Shown here: positions 1 through 9,747 of the stretch, one piece after another | Layout of the letters: each line of letters starts with the position of its first letter | Numbering within the stretch: the stretch's first letter is position 1 | Source of the DNA: Micromonospora costi | GTDB taxonomy: Bacteria > Actinomycetota > Actinomycetes > Mycobacteriales > Micromonosporaceae | DNA length: 64,000 bases | Assembly (NCBI RefSeq): GCF_003626655.1 | Contig: NZ_RBAN01000002.1 | Coordinates: forward strand, 248,001-312,000 | Direction of reading: 5' to 3' | Made by a program: the position numbers and the translations under genes | Notes under the pieces: generated by a model | What the model was told of the DNA's origin: nothing | What the model saw: the letters and a program-made list of their open reading frames with translations, nothing else | Databases searched by the model: none

Positions 1-1896
1 GTTGCCCGTCTCGTTCGGGTCGCTGGCCGAACCACCGCCGGTGAAGGGCGGAATGGTCCACCGGTCCGCCGAGTACCTGCGGAAGTCCCACAGGTTCTCC
101 GAGCGATCCGCCACCACCTCGGCCCACCGCCGGATGAAGTCGCGGGTGCCGGCCGGCGCCTGGTCGGGGTGGGTCAGCAGCAACCGCGCGAGGCCGGTGA
201 TCAGGTGGTACTCGCCCTGCCGCTGACCCTTGGTCACGCTGGGGTCGGCCACGTCGAGGTTGCCGACCAGCCAGGCGGCCTGGGCCTTCGCGGCGTCCAG
301 GTACCGGCCCGCGTCAGCGCGGCCCTCCCGCTTGGCCACCTCGTACATCATCACGTTCGGCCACACCGAGTGGCCGGGCGGCAACTCCCCCTTGCCGGAA
401 CCCACCTGCGTGTAGACCTGCAGCAGATCGGCCGTGTGCGGCGTGGTGTCGTACCAGGCGAAGCGGTCCTTCGCTGGATCGTCCCAGATGGGGAAGAGGT
501 AGTCGCGCGCCCGCTCGTAGACGCTGCGGGGAATGTGGTCGGCCAGGTAGGGGTAGGCGTAGAGGAACGCGGCCAACTGCTCCTTGAGCAGCGTGTGGTT
601 GACCCGCCCACCGAGGTACACCTCGACGGCCCAGTGGATGAGCCGGACGATCTCCGGGGTGTCCGCGGGCAACTGCACCGGCAACCCGACATACCTGGCC
701 TCCGGGTCCTTGATCTGTGCGAACGCGGACGGGTTGGCGAGGTACATGTCGATCAGCGACGGCAGCTCGAAGGACATCTGGTGCGAGTCGCGCCAGCCGA
801 CGCCGAGGTAGCAGTTCTGCGGATCGGTGCCACCGTAGCCCATCCTGCTGAAGTCGCCGTAGTAGCAGCGCACGTCGGTCATGAACTGCACCGCGCGGCG
901 GTAGGAGACGCGCTCGATCCAGTCGGCGCCGATCCCGAACGGGACGGACCGGCCGGTCCCGGCTTCGCCCTGCACCTCCACCGTGTACGGTCCGGGCTCC
1001 GCCGGATCGAAACCGGTGAAGTCGCCGATCTGGCCTCGGATGCTGCCCTCGTGATGGACCGCGCCGGCCGCGTCGATGACCCGGAACCGGTCGCCGTCGA
1101 CGGCGCGGGGCGCGGTGAACCGCTTCGCCTGGCCGAGGTTGTAGCCGCTCTGGTTGACCAGAACCGGCTGAGCGGCATCGGGCTCGCCGGGTTCGGTCCA
1201 GGAACAGCCCGAGGCGGCGGTGGGATGCCCGGCGGGCACGCCCGCCAGCGCGGTGACCGAGACGGCGGCGAACGACGCCTGGGCGTGGTAGACACCGAGA
1301 CCGACGGTGCCACCGGAGGCGGGCGCATCCACCACGGCGACCCGTTGGGCGTCGATCTCCACGACCGAGATGTCGTCGGCCCGGCGGATGACCAGTTCGT
1401 GCCACTCCCCCTGGCGCAGTGGGGCGGGGCCGCGGCACACCGTCCTCGTCACCGGGCGGGAAACCTGCACCCCGGACCAGCCGGCCAGCTGTGCCGCGAC
1501 GTTGTTCTGGGTGACCGCGTACGGTTCCCGGAAGTCGGTGAGGATGGAGACGGCGGGTGAGTCGCTGACCGCGTCGACGCGGACCCTGGTGCGCAGCTCG
1601 TACGCATCGGGCAGGTCCACCGGCGCGTCCGGCGTGATGTATCGACCCGACGCCTGGGTGCGGGTGTCGATCGAGACGTAGGGGAACTCGGCGGTGGTGG
1701 CCGTCCACTCGGTCAGCGATCCGGTCAGGGCCCGCCACCGGCTGAGCCCGTTGGTGAGGTCGTCGGCGAACACCGGTGCCGCCGACGCTTCGGCGGACGG
1801 CCCGGCGGCCGCGGCGGACGTCGCTGTCAGGCCAACGGTAGCCACCAGAATCGATGCCAGAGTCGCGCTGGCCCACGCTCGCGCAGGTGTCGTCAC
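1..1896 (-). CDS. Secreted GH9-like glycoside hydrolase, 3' end missing
   Basis: The reading frame is open from a GTG at 1896 to the left edge, giving 632 visible residues. An AAGGAGG ribosome site (1902-1908) supports this start. Residues 1-32 form a Sec signal peptide. Residues about 40-215 look like a concanavalin/LamG-type beta domain. A short Ig-like domain begins near residue 245 with V-L-V-N-Q-S-G-Y, the hallmark of the N-terminal CelD_N domain of GH9 enzymes. From about 340 onward the sequence looks like the start of an (alpha/alpha)6 barrel. The gene lies 21 bases after the upstream GH31 gene, so it is probably the third gene of one operon. The GH9-like call rests on the Ig-like motif and layout; the catalytic acid lies beyond the edge. 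Substrate unknown. Confidence 0.8.
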   Translation of the reverse strand, partial: MTTPARAWASATLASILVATVGLTATSAAAAGPSAEASAAPVFADDLTNGLSRWRALTGSLTEWTATTAEFPYVSIDTRTQASGRYITPDAPVDLPDAYELRTRVRVDAVSDSPAVSILTDFREPYAVTQNNVAAQLAGWSGVQVSRPVTRTVCRGPAPLRQGEWHELVIRRADDISVVEIDAQRVAVVDAPASGGTVGLGVYHAQASFAAVSVTALAGVPAGHPTAASGCSWTEPGEPDAAQPVLVNQSGYNLGQAKRFTAPRAVDGDRFRVIDAAGAVHHEGSIRGQIGDFTGFDPAEPGPYTVEVQGEAGTGRSVPFGIGADWIERVSYRRAVQFMTDVRCYYGDFSRMGYGGTDPQNCYLGVGWRDSHQMSFELPSLIDMYLANPSAFAQIKDPEARYVGLPVQLPADTPEIVRLIHWAVEVYLGGRVNHTLLKEQLAAFLYAYPYLADHIPRSVYERARDYLFPIWDDPAKDRFAWYDTTPHTADLLQVYTQVGSGKGELPPGHSVWPNVMMYEVAKREGRADAGRYLDAAKAQAAWLVGNLDVADPSVTKGQRQGEYHLITGLARLLLTHPDQAPAGTRDFIRRWAEVVADRSENLWDFRRYSADRWTIPPFTGGGSASDPNETGN

Positions 1897-1917
1897 CAGG
1901 GCCTCCTTGTCAGCATG

Positions 1918-4900
1918 TCAGGTGATCCGCAGGGTGAAATGCGCCAATCGACGCCCGTCCGCCGCCTTCACCACGACGACGTACGATCCCGCGACGCCGG
2001 CCCGGGGTTTCAGCACGGTGTGGACCCGGCTCTGGTCGTCCGTCTCGAACTCCAGTCGCCGTTCGGTGCCGTCCGGTGCCGCCTGCACCACATCGGCGAC
2101 GAGGCGGCCGGCGGAGGAACCGGCCTGATCCACCAGACCGAACCGTACGGGCACCTCCCGGCCCGTGACGACAGGCCCGGCCGGCCGCACATCGACCGTC
2201 CTGAGGCCCCACTCCGGCGAGCGGGCGTCCGAGACGACGTAGTCCCGGCCCGCCTCGACGGAGAATTCGATCGCCCCGGTGACGGGGTCGCGGGTGAAGG
2301 CGATGTCAGCGCCCGACGAGTCCCGCACGACGATGTCCTCGGCGGACCACGAGGTGTTCTTCGCGGTGATCCGGCTTCGGGTCTTTCCGTCGCTGCTCGT
2401 GTAGGTGAGGGTGGCGCCGGGAGTGGCGACGGGGTAGACGCTGGCCCGCACGTCGCCGGCGGCGACGGCGTCACCCGGATCGCGCGCTCCCGGGTCGTGG
2501 ACGAGGATGCCGGTGCCGCCGACGAAAGCGGGGATCTTGCCGAACGGCTGCTGGTAGGCGGTGAGGGTGGTGGGGCCGGTGAACTGCTCGCCGGTCTCGA
2601 TGTCCATCCACTCCCCGGCCGGGAGGTAGACGTCACGGGACATCGCCGTGTCGGTGTCGCCGCCGTACAGCGGTGCGACCAGCAGGGACGGGCCGAGCAT
2701 CCACTCGTACTGGCGCTTGGCCGCGGACGCCAGGTCGCGGACCTTGGGGTCGTCGGGGAAGGCCACCGGAAGAGGCGTCGCCGTCGAGGGGAAGCCCGTC
2801 TCGTACGAGGTGACCGCCGCCGAGTAGATGTAGGGCTGATACTCGGCGTGCCACTGGGCGGCCTTCCGGGTCGCCGCCACGAGCGCGGGATCGTTCATCC
2901 GCCACGGCTCGTTGCCGAAGGACATCGCCGGCGACATGGCGGCCAGCATCGCGTTCCGGGTCAGGTACCGCTGCTTGGACGAGTTGGTCTCCAGATCACC
3001 GATGATCCGGCCGCCGACGATGTCCGGGTAGAAGTTGGGCTGACCGCTGGCCGCGTACGCCAGCCCGTTCACGACCGTACGATCGCGGTCCCCCGGCCCG
3101 TGGTTGTAGTCGGTGTCGTTGATTCGCAGGATGGAGCCCGCCACCGAGAAGGCGCTGTTGCGCACCATCGTGAGCTTGCCGTCGTCGTCGAGGCCCTCGT
3201 TGATCGGGTTGACCAGCGCGTTGTTGACGTACCGGTTCGCGGTGCCGTCGAACATATGGTCTTCCTTGTACCCGTCCGCTCCCCACTCCCGGCTGCGGGC
3301 AACGAACCACCGGACCGCCTCCTCGTTGTCCGGATCGATCAGGTACATCGCGGTGTTGGGAAACGACACCGGCCGGAACACCCGTGGCTTGCCGTCCGCG
3401 TCCTTGATGAAGTAGCCCCGTTCGATGCCCACGGCGGTGCCGTCACCGTCCAGAGCGGGGTCGTACGTGCCGCCGTCGGCGGGCAGCGCCCGGAAGGACT
3501 GCCGGGCTCCGAGCAGCAGCTTGATCCCGTTGTCGTGCAGGAACTTCTTGTATCCGTCGGGATCCGGGTACTTCGCGCCCCACAGGCCGAAGCTCGAGGT
3601 CGTACCCTGGGCGCTCCCCGAGCCGTACGGCCAGAATCCGGAGCCGGTCACCACCCAGCTGAGGGGGAACCCCTTGTCCAGGTACGTCGTCACCGAGTCG
3701 GTGATGGTCTGCTGGTTGGTGTTGTAGCCGAGCGCGCCGTACGACTCGTAGCCGACGCCGAAGAGCGTGTAGTCGGGCTTCGCGTCGACGTAGCCCGCGC
3801 TACGCCGCACCTCGGCGTACCGCCGGTAGATCGTCGCCACGTCCCCGAAGAAGTAGTGCAGCCCGGACATCTGCGGGCCGTTGACGCCGAGCAGGGTCGC
3901 GGCGTTGTCGACCTGCACGGCCAGACTCTCGTTGGAGAGCACGACCTGGGCGAGCTTCCGGCCGGGGAAGACCGTGAACGTCGAGACGAACCGTTGGTTC
4001 GTCGTGCCGGCGCTGTTCTGGGCGTAGTAGTCGAGGTTGCGGATGCCGTAGGCGTTCAGGTCGGTCCGGAAGCCACCCAGGTCACCGAGCCCGTACGCGG
4101 GGTTCATGCCGCCGGCGACCTGGGCTCGCACGCTGCCGGTGTCCGAGTCGGCGGCGGCGACCCGCAGGTTCACGGAGTGATCCGCCGGCACCACGGCGAC
4201 GTCCGCCTTCCGACCGTTGGAGAAGGCCACGGAGAACCGCACGCTCGACGCGTCCGCCGCGGTGAGCGTCGCCGCGACGGCGTCGCACGGTGCACCCTCC
4301 GGGGCTGCCAGTTGCAACCCGGCCGTCGGGTGGGGCGCCGCGGCGGGTGCGCCGTCCACCTCGAGTCCGTAGCGGAAGCCTCGACGATCGATCGACATGG
4401 CCCAGCCGTCGCCGGCGAGCGACACCACGGTGCCGTGCTGCGACAGGCGGTAGGCGGGGAAGCTCTGCTCCGGCGCATCGACGACCGGTGCCACCGTGTC
4501 GTCCGTACCGCACTCGGCGACCGGCGGTTCGTCGTCGCCGGTCACCAGCAAGCGCACCGCGTTGGCGCGGGTGATCACGTTGAGGGCAGGGGTGGTCACC
4601 GCCGGACCCGCGGTGGCGGTGACTGTCAGGGTGAAGGTCTGCCCCTTGTCCAGGTAGGTGGAGCCGATCTGGCGCCAGGCATTCCCGCCGACCGCCTGGT
4701 TGACCACGGTCGGCGTGTCCGGCCCTCCGGTCCAGGCGTACTCCGCCTTGGCGTTGTCGACGCTCGCGGTGTAGTACACGGCAAGGTCGTAGGTGGCGGA
4801 AGCGGGTGCCACGACGGTCCAGGTGGCCGTGGAACCGGGGGTCCGGCTGTACCGGGACGGAGAGCCGTCGTAGCCGGGGTCCCGGGCGTTCGCCCAGGTC

Positions 4901-5049
4901 CCGGTCTCGGCGTAGGCGCCGGGAGTCGAGGGGGTGACGACCAGCGCCTCGGCGGCCGCCGCCGGCGAGGACGGGACAGTGACTGCGAGCGGCACCAGGA
5001 GCGCCGTGATCATCGCGAGCAGGACGCGGTGTGGGGGACGAGCGAGCAT
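1918..5049 (-). CDS. Secreted GH31 glycosidase, N-terminal golvesin-like domain
   Basis: A 1,043-aa secreted alpha-glycosidase-type enzyme. The ATG at 5049 follows a purine-rich AAGAGGAGA site. Residues 1-33 are a signal peptide. Residues about 36-165 resemble a golvesin C-terminal-like beta-sandwich (Y-A-E-T-G-T-W start, aromatic-rich). The GH31 body follows: an N-terminal beta domain, then the barrel with a D-G-Y-K-E-D motif near residues 592-597 in the position where GH31 enzymes carry the nucleophile, then C-terminal beta domains. The long sugar-binding loops cannot be assigned to a substrate. It is 17 bases downstream of a paralogue of exactly equal length, and upstream of a GH9-like gene. 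GH31 members act on alpha-linked sugars (glucose, xylose, GalNAc and others); which one applies here is unknown. Confidence 0.88.
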   Translation of the reverse strand: MLARPPHRVLLAMITALLVPLAVTVPSSPAAAAEALVVTPSTPGAYAETGTWANARDPGYDGSPSRYSRTPGSTATWTVVAPASATYDLAVYYTASVDNAKAEYAWTGGPDTPTVVNQAVGGNAWRQIGSTYLDKGQTFTLTVTATAGPAVTTPALNVITRANAVRLLVTGDDEPPVAECGTDDTVAPVVDAPEQSFPAYRLSQHGTVVSLAGDGWAMSIDRRGFRYGLEVDGAPAAAPHPTAGLQLAAPEGAPCDAVAATLTAADASSVRFSVAFSNGRKADVAVVPADHSVNLRVAAADSDTGSVRAQVAGGMNPAYGLGDLGGFRTDLNAYGIRNLDYYAQNSAGTTNQRFVSTFTVFPGRKLAQVVLSNESLAVQVDNAATLLGVNGPQMSGLHYFFGDVATIYRRYAEVRRSAGYVDAKPDYTLFGVGYESYGALGYNTNQQTITDSVTTYLDKGFPLSWVVTGSGFWPYGSGSAQGTTSSFGLWGAKYPDPDGYKKFLHDNGIKLLLGARQSFRALPADGGTYDPALDGDGTAVGIERGYFIKDADGKPRVFRPVSFPNTAMYLIDPDNEEAVRWFVARSREWGADGYKEDHMFDGTANRYVNNALVNPINEGLDDDGKLTMVRNSAFSVAGSILRINDTDYNHGPGDRDRTVVNGLAYAASGQPNFYPDIVGGRIIGDLETNSSKQRYLTRNAMLAAMSPAMSFGNEPWRMNDPALVAATRKAAQWHAEYQPYIYSAAVTSYETGFPSTATPLPVAFPDDPKVRDLASAAKRQYEWMLGPSLLVAPLYGGDTDTAMSRDVYLPAGEWMDIETGEQFTGPTTLTAYQQPFGKIPAFVGGTGILVHDPGARDPGDAVAAGDVRASVYPVATPGATLTYTSSDGKTRSRITAKNTSWSAEDIVVRDSSGADIAFTRDPVTGAIEFSVEAGRDYVVSDARSPEWGLRTVDVRPAGPVVTGREVPVRFGLVDQAGSSAGRLVADVVQAAPDGTERRLEFETDDQSRVHTVLKPRAGVAGSYVVVVKAADGRRLAHFTLRIT

Positions 5050-5066
5050 CTCCTCTTACTCCATCC

Positions 5067-8000
5067 TCAGGCGGCCGGTCGTCCGGCGGGAGTGAAGCGG
5101 ACCGCGTCGGCGCGGGTGGTCCCCGAGCCGGACGTCAGGGTGACCGAGGTGATCCCCTCCCCCAGCTGATACGTGCCGATCGAGTGCCAGGTGCCGCCGG
5201 TGGCGCACTGGTCGACGGGGACGCCGGTGCCGGCGACGGTGTATGTCGTGCGGGAACTGCAGGTGGTGTGCTTCGGGGACCAGACGTCCACCTGGTAGGC
5301 CCCCGCCGGAAGGTCGGCGCGCCAGGTCACGGTCAGGCCGGCGGTCGACGTGTAGCGGGTGCCGGAGCCGTCAAAGCCCTTCAAGCTGCTCGACAGCCAT
5401 CGCCCCTCCTCGCTGTAGGCGGGATTCCCGGCGTCGCAGGTCGGCGGAGTGCCTTCGTTGGTCACGACGACCGTCGCCGCGCCGTCACCACCGCCGGTCG
5501 ACGGGGCGACCACATGTGGCGCGGACGTCGGCCCGCTGCCCGCGCTGTTCACCGCCGCCACCCGGTACGTGCCCGCGACGCCTTCGCTGCCCAGCACCAG
5601 GCGCGTGCCGGTCGAGGAGCCGACGATCCGCTCCGGGGTGAGCGCGCACTCCTGCTTCAGCGACGCGGTCACGACGTAGGACCGGGCGTTTCCGGTGGCG
5701 TCCCAGGTCAGCGTGGTGACGCCGTCGACCGTACGGTGCCCGACGCCGGTGACCTGCTCGGGAGCGGTCGTGTCCAGCCCGACGGTGTGCTCGGCGACCC
5801 CACCGCCGGCGAGGCGGTAGGTGTGTCCCGCGGTCACGGGGAACCGCAACGCACCGGTCACCTGGTCGACCTGGTAGGCGACCGTCTCCCCGCTGATGCC
5901 GTCCACGACGGTGAGGGAGTCGGTGTCCCAGCCCGTGTTGGCGTTCTCGATGGTGATCGCGTCCGGCCCCCGCCCGGCTGTGTAGCGGGAGCCGGTCGAC
6001 ACCGGGTACACCTCGGCGGTCAGCGCGCCGGCCCGCCTGGTCACCAGAACACCCTTGCCGCCGGCGAAGGCGGGGATCCGGTCGGTGCCGATCGCGTAGT
6101 TCCGCAAGGTCGTCGGCCCGTGGAACACCGCCCCGGTCTCGACGTCGATCCACTTTCCCGCCGGCAGGTACACGTCCCGTGCCTGCGCCGTCTCGAAGTC
6201 CGCGCCGAAGACCGGCGTGGCGAGAAGGGATTCGCCGAACATCCACTCGTACTGGCGGGTGGTGTCGTTCGCGAGCCCGTAGGTGTCCGGATCATCGGGG
6301 TACGCCAGCGGCAGCGGGGTCACCGCGGTGGGGAACCCGCTCTCGTACCCGTCCAGCACCGCGTCGTAGATGTACGGTCGCAGCGCCTCGTGCCACAGCG
6401 CCATCTCCTTCACCGCTGCCGCATAGTCGCTGCGGCCCAGCTCCCAAGGGCCCTTGCCGAACGCCATCACCGGCAACATGGCGCTGAACTGCGCGTTACG
6501 GACGAAGTACTGCTGGTACGCCGGGTCCTGCAACGACGGTCCGGGGGTGCCACCCACGTAGTCGCCGTACAGGTTGCCGGCGCCGGACGCCGCGTAGTTG
6601 AGCAGGTTGACGGGCATCCGGTCCGGGTCCTCGTGGTACACCTCGCCGGTGCCGTAGATGGTGTCGTTGATCCGGATGATGTCGCCCGGCACCGAGTACG
6701 CGGTGTTGCGCACCATCACCAGGTCACCGGCGTCGTGCATGGCGGACTGCACCGCGTTCCAGTTGGCGTCGCGGTGGAGGTTCGGGTCGTAGAGCATGGT
6801 GTCCTCCTTCCACCCGTCCACGCCCCACTCGCGCAGCCGCTCAATGAACCAGCGCACCGCCTCCGGGTTGGATCCGTCGAGCACGTAACTGGCGCCGGAG
6901 GGAAACTGCGCCCGAGTCACGACGCGCGGCGTGCCGTCGCCGTTGCGAAGCAGGTAACCCCGCTCCAGCGCCTCCGGCAGGAACGGTCCGTCGTACCGGA
7001 GGTTGTAGTTGCCTCCGTCGGCAGGCAGGGCCTTGAAGTTGTTGCGCGCCCCCAGCAGCAGCTTGATGTCGTTGTCGGCGAAGAGTTGCTTCAACGCGTC
7101 CGGATCCGGATATCGCGGGTTAGGCAGGCCGTCCGCACGCCCGTCCTCGACGGCGTCGTCCCACATCCCGAAGCTGTTCGTGGTGCCTTCAACCTTGTTG
7201 CCCCGGGGGCCGGGCCAGAAGCCGGAGCCGACCACCCCCCAACTGAGCGGATAGCCGTGCGCGAGGAAGTCCTGCACGGTCTCCACGACCGAAGACTGAT
7301 AGGTGTCCCAGCCGAGTGCGCCGTACGCTTCCCAGCCGAGTCCGAAGAACGACTCGTCCGGCCGCATGTCCACATACCCGTGCCGGTTGCGGACCTGCTT
7401 GTAGTCGGCATACACCTGCCGCAGGTCACGGCCAACGAAGTAGTACAGGCTGTCGACCTTGTCCACGCCGGCAGCGCCGAGCCGGTTCTCGGTCCCGGTG
7501 AGGCCGACCCGCTTCTGCCCGTCCTCAAACCACACCTGAGCGAACCGCTGCTTGGGGAACACGGTGAAGTTGCTGACGAAGCGCTTGCAGCTGCCCTCGT
7601 TCGTGAGATCGTCGAGCACCAGCCCCGTCAGCTCGGTACCCGGCCTGACCGCCACGTTTCCGCTGCACGGCGTGCCCTGCTCGGGTTGGCCGTCGGCGAA
7701 CGACCCGTAGTCGCCGAGCCCGTACGCCGGGGCCACCGCACCGGTACGGAAATCGATCGTGCTGCTGGACCCAGGCAGGTTCGGTACCAGGATCCGCGCA
7801 AAGCTGTCGGATGGCAGCACGTGCACGTTGACATGGGAACCGTCCGCCATCGTCACGTCCAGCACAGCCGTGCCGGACGCCGGACCGGAGACGAGCCGGG
7901 TGGCCTCGGCGTCGGTGAAGTCTTCCGTGCCGGCGTACCTGATCCGCAGGCCGGAGTCCGCATGATCGGGTACGACCGTGGCACCGGAGGAACTGTCGAA

Positions 8001-8198
8001 CGAGTACCGGAAGCCGTCCTTGATGATCCGCATCCGATAGGTGTCGCCCGCAATCACGATGCTGTCACCGATGTCCACCACTCGCTGCTGCGGCGACCCG
8101 CCACCGGTCCGCCCAGCGGCGGGGACCGCCCCGACCAGGCCGGAACCGACGGTGACCGCGGCGACGAGCAGGACCGACAGTGCGGGGCGCTTCAGCAT
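5067..8198 (-). CDS. Secreted GH31 glycosidase, C-terminal Fn3 and golvesin-like domains
   Basis: A 1,043-aa paralogue of the downstream GH31 gene. I start it at the ATG at 8198 because an AGGAG lies seven bases upstream and a clean signal peptide (MLKRPALSVLL, then A-rich) follows; a longer reading adds 37 non-signal residues. The catalytic barrel has D-G-W-K-E-D at residues 461-466, matching D-G-Y-K-E-D of the neighbour. After the GH31 body comes an Fn3-like domain (about 790-880) and a C-terminal golvesin-like beta-sandwich (about 925-1040). The accessory domain therefore sits at the opposite end from the neighbour. It is first in a three-gene leftward operon, with a hairpin and a possible operator upstream. 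Substrate unknown. Confidence 0.88.
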   Translation of the reverse strand: MLKRPALSVLLVAAVTVGSGLVGAVPAAGRTGGGSPQQRVVDIGDSIVIAGDTYRMRIIKDGFRYSFDSSSGATVVPDHADSGLRIRYAGTEDFTDAEATRLVSGPASGTAVLDVTMADGSHVNVHVLPSDSFARILVPNLPGSSSTIDFRTGAVAPAYGLGDYGSFADGQPEQGTPCSGNVAVRPGTELTGLVLDDLTNEGSCKRFVSNFTVFPKQRFAQVWFEDGQKRVGLTGTENRLGAAGVDKVDSLYYFVGRDLRQVYADYKQVRNRHGYVDMRPDESFFGLGWEAYGALGWDTYQSSVVETVQDFLAHGYPLSWGVVGSGFWPGPRGNKVEGTTNSFGMWDDAVEDGRADGLPNPRYPDPDALKQLFADNDIKLLLGARNNFKALPADGGNYNLRYDGPFLPEALERGYLLRNGDGTPRVVTRAQFPSGASYVLDGSNPEAVRWFIERLREWGVDGWKEDTMLYDPNLHRDANWNAVQSAMHDAGDLVMVRNTAYSVPGDIIRINDTIYGTGEVYHEDPDRMPVNLLNYAASGAGNLYGDYVGGTPGPSLQDPAYQQYFVRNAQFSAMLPVMAFGKGPWELGRSDYAAAVKEMALWHEALRPYIYDAVLDGYESGFPTAVTPLPLAYPDDPDTYGLANDTTRQYEWMFGESLLATPVFGADFETAQARDVYLPAGKWIDVETGAVFHGPTTLRNYAIGTDRIPAFAGGKGVLVTRRAGALTAEVYPVSTGSRYTAGRGPDAITIENANTGWDTDSLTVVDGISGETVAYQVDQVTGALRFPVTAGHTYRLAGGGVAEHTVGLDTTAPEQVTGVGHRTVDGVTTLTWDATGNARSYVVTASLKQECALTPERIVGSSTGTRLVLGSEGVAGTYRVAAVNSAGSGPTSAPHVVAPSTGGGDGAATVVVTNEGTPPTCDAGNPAYSEEGRWLSSSLKGFDGSGTRYTSTAGLTVTWRADLPAGAYQVDVWSPKHTTCSSRTTYTVAGTGVPVDQCATGGTWHSIGTYQLGEGITSVTLTSGSGTTRADAVRFTPAGRPAA

Positions 8199-8278
8199 GG
8201 TGGCTCCTAGCTGGAGAGCATCACGATGCGGCGAGGCGAGTTCACGCCGAACGCTGTGCGATGCGTGCTGCGGCTGCG

Positions 8279-8303
8279 GTAGGGCCACTATAGGTGGCCC
8301 TAC
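8279..8303. promoter_or_regulatory. Perfect inverted repeat in the leader of the GH31 operon
   Basis: GTAGGGCCAC and GTGGCCCTAC flank a TATAG spacer: 10-base arms without mismatch, about 80 bases upstream of the first GH31 start. It could be an attenuator hairpin in the mRNA leader, a terminator, or an operator. No T-run follows in the operon direction. Confidence 0.5.
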
Positions 8304-8375
8304 CGGCATATGCGGATACAGCTTCCGGCACGGGGGGCTTTTGCGGCATCTTCTCGGTAGAGGCCTTGCTCAATA

Positions 8376-8390
8376 CGGGACAGTATCCCG
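8376..8390. promoter_or_regulatory. Possible operator upstream of the GH31 operon
   Basis: CGGGA-CAGTA-TCCCG is a 15-base inverted repeat about 180 bases upstream of the first GH31 gene. Its size and form suit a helix-turn-helix repressor of a sugar-induced operon. No regulator gene is adjacent, so the protein that binds is unknown. Confidence 0.35.
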
Positions 8391-8537
8391 CCTGCTGCAA
8401 GCGGTCAACCGGCTTGGCCGTGTCTCGAAGTCGAGTGCGGCGTGTCGGTGATCGATGACTGGCCGGTCTCCAGTCGAGGGTTCATCGACCAGGAAGAACC
8501 TGAATACCGAAGACCTTGTGGCCGCCATAGGGTGACG

Positions 8538-8600
8538 AGGGGGTACGACCTGACCGACATGCAGTGGACGGTGCTGGCGCCGCTGGTGCCTGCGGTAAGC
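8538..8600 (+). pseudogene. IS5-family transposase N-terminal remnant
   Basis: This short stretch encodes Y-D-L-T-D-M-Q-W-T-V-L-A-P-L-V-P, the typical start of IS5/IS4-type transposases (D-L-T-D-x-Q-W-x-x-L-x-P-L-x-P). The similarity stops after about 20 residues and no DDE catalytic part follows, so it is a fragment left by an insertion or deletion. Confidence 0.55.
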
Positions 8601-9186
8601 GGCTGGGTCGACCGTCGCAATGGAGCAAGCGGCAGCCTGCCGTGCGCGGGCTCCCGTCGGCGCGCAGCCAGCGCAGGAAGTCAGTCGGCCAGGCCGGATC
8701 GTTCACGGCCGGGCCGCGGACGAGGACGCAGAACCGCTCGACAGGGCAAGGGGTTCGGTCGATCTGCTGTCCTACCTGGAGCCACGCCCTCATCGATCTG
8801 CGGCCTCCACCCGTCAGCCTGACCTGCAACATCAGGTTGGAAAGGCTCATTCCTGGCACCAGGCGGACAGTTCGCCGCGTTCGGCTTCGAACGGGACCGC
8901 GTCATCGCATTCTTGCTGGCACGCCACCACCACACTGCTGCGGCGGACCTATTTCTACGGGGCTGGGATGCTGCTACTCCCAGCTCAGGCGCTCTGGCCC
9001 TGGGCGGGCCGCTGGAGTGGTCGCTGAGCGAACCTGTCCACCGCTCGTCGACGCGCTGCTGACCAGCCTGCCCACCGGTCGGCGACGAGATTCGGGTCAC
9101 TTGAGATCGCCTGGCCGAACCGCTGTCGTCGGCGTTCCGTTCGTGTGATGACAACGCTGGGGACATTGAGGCGAAGGACGGCTGAC
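8600..9186. other. Gene-poor stretch with possible decayed coding sequence
   Basis: No frame here looks like an intact gene. Around 8849-9030 the plus strand has a codon-biased open stretch (F-G-F-E-R-D-R-V-I-A-F-L-L-A-R) without a start codon, which may be the tail of a lost gene. I see no RNA gene. Confidence 0.3.
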
Positions 9187-9747
9187 ATGGCCAACCGAAT
9201 CATGCGGATTCTCACCGGTAGAGGGGTGCGTGCCGCCGCCGGCGCCACGCTGGTCGCCGACGGGCTGGTCGGTATCGACGTACCCGGCGGACGTAAGCGG
9301 GCCGGCATCTTCGGATCCCTCGTGATGCTGGCCGTCGGCATCGTGTTCATTTGGGTCGGCTGGTGGTGGCATGGCCAGCATCAGCCGTACGACGGCGGAA
9401 CGTCAACGACCGCCACCGTAGCCAGGGTCACGACCTCTCGCGACAGCGATGGTCGGACGATGTACTCACGGGTTTTGACGTTCACCACCTCCGATGGCCG
9501 GCCGGTGGAGTTCACCGAGTCGGAACGGAGCACCAGGCGGCCGGCGATCGGTTCCTCCGCCACGGTGTCGTACCTGCCACAGGATCCCGAATCGGCGCGG
9601 ATCATTCCGGAGACAGACTGGCTCCCGTACGGGGTCATCGCCATGGGCGCGCTGGCGGCGCTGATCGGGGTGGTGATCTTCCTCGTACGCCTGGTTAGCA
9701 TCGTCGCCGGCATCTACCTGCTCACCGCGGGCCGGCGCCGCCAATGA
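9187..9747 (+). CDS. DUF3592-type membrane protein
   Basis: A 186-aa protein started at the ATG at 9187, preceded by AAGGA. A transmembrane helix near residues 38-56 is followed by an extracytoplasmic beta domain of about 75 residues (A-T-V-A-R-V, then V-L-T-F-T-T-S-D-G-R-P-V-E-F, then V-S-Y-L-P-Q-D-P). A second hydrophobic segment lies near residues 145-180. This is the usual layout of DUF3592 proteins, whose function is unknown. A longer start at 9145 exists but gives an unconvincing N-terminus. Confidence 0.75.
   Translation: MANRIMRILTGRGVRAAAGATLVADGLVGIDVPGGRKRAGIFGSLVMLAVGIVFIWVGWWWHGQHQPYDGGTSTTATVARVTTSRDSDGRTMYSRVLTFTTSDGRPVEFTESERSTRRPAIGSSATVSYLPQDPESARIIPETDWLPYGVIAMGALAALIGVVIFLVRLVSIVAGIYLLTAGRRRQ

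Noticed and set aside
1915..5169. Very long open frame on the plus strand, opposite the GH31 gene
   Set aside because: It is antisense to a clear GH31 gene, has R/G/V-rich low-complexity sequence and no family motif. High GC suppresses stops in such shadow frames.
5031..8210. 1,059-codon plus-strand open frame
   Set aside because: Same reason: it mirrors the second GH31 gene, including its domain limits.
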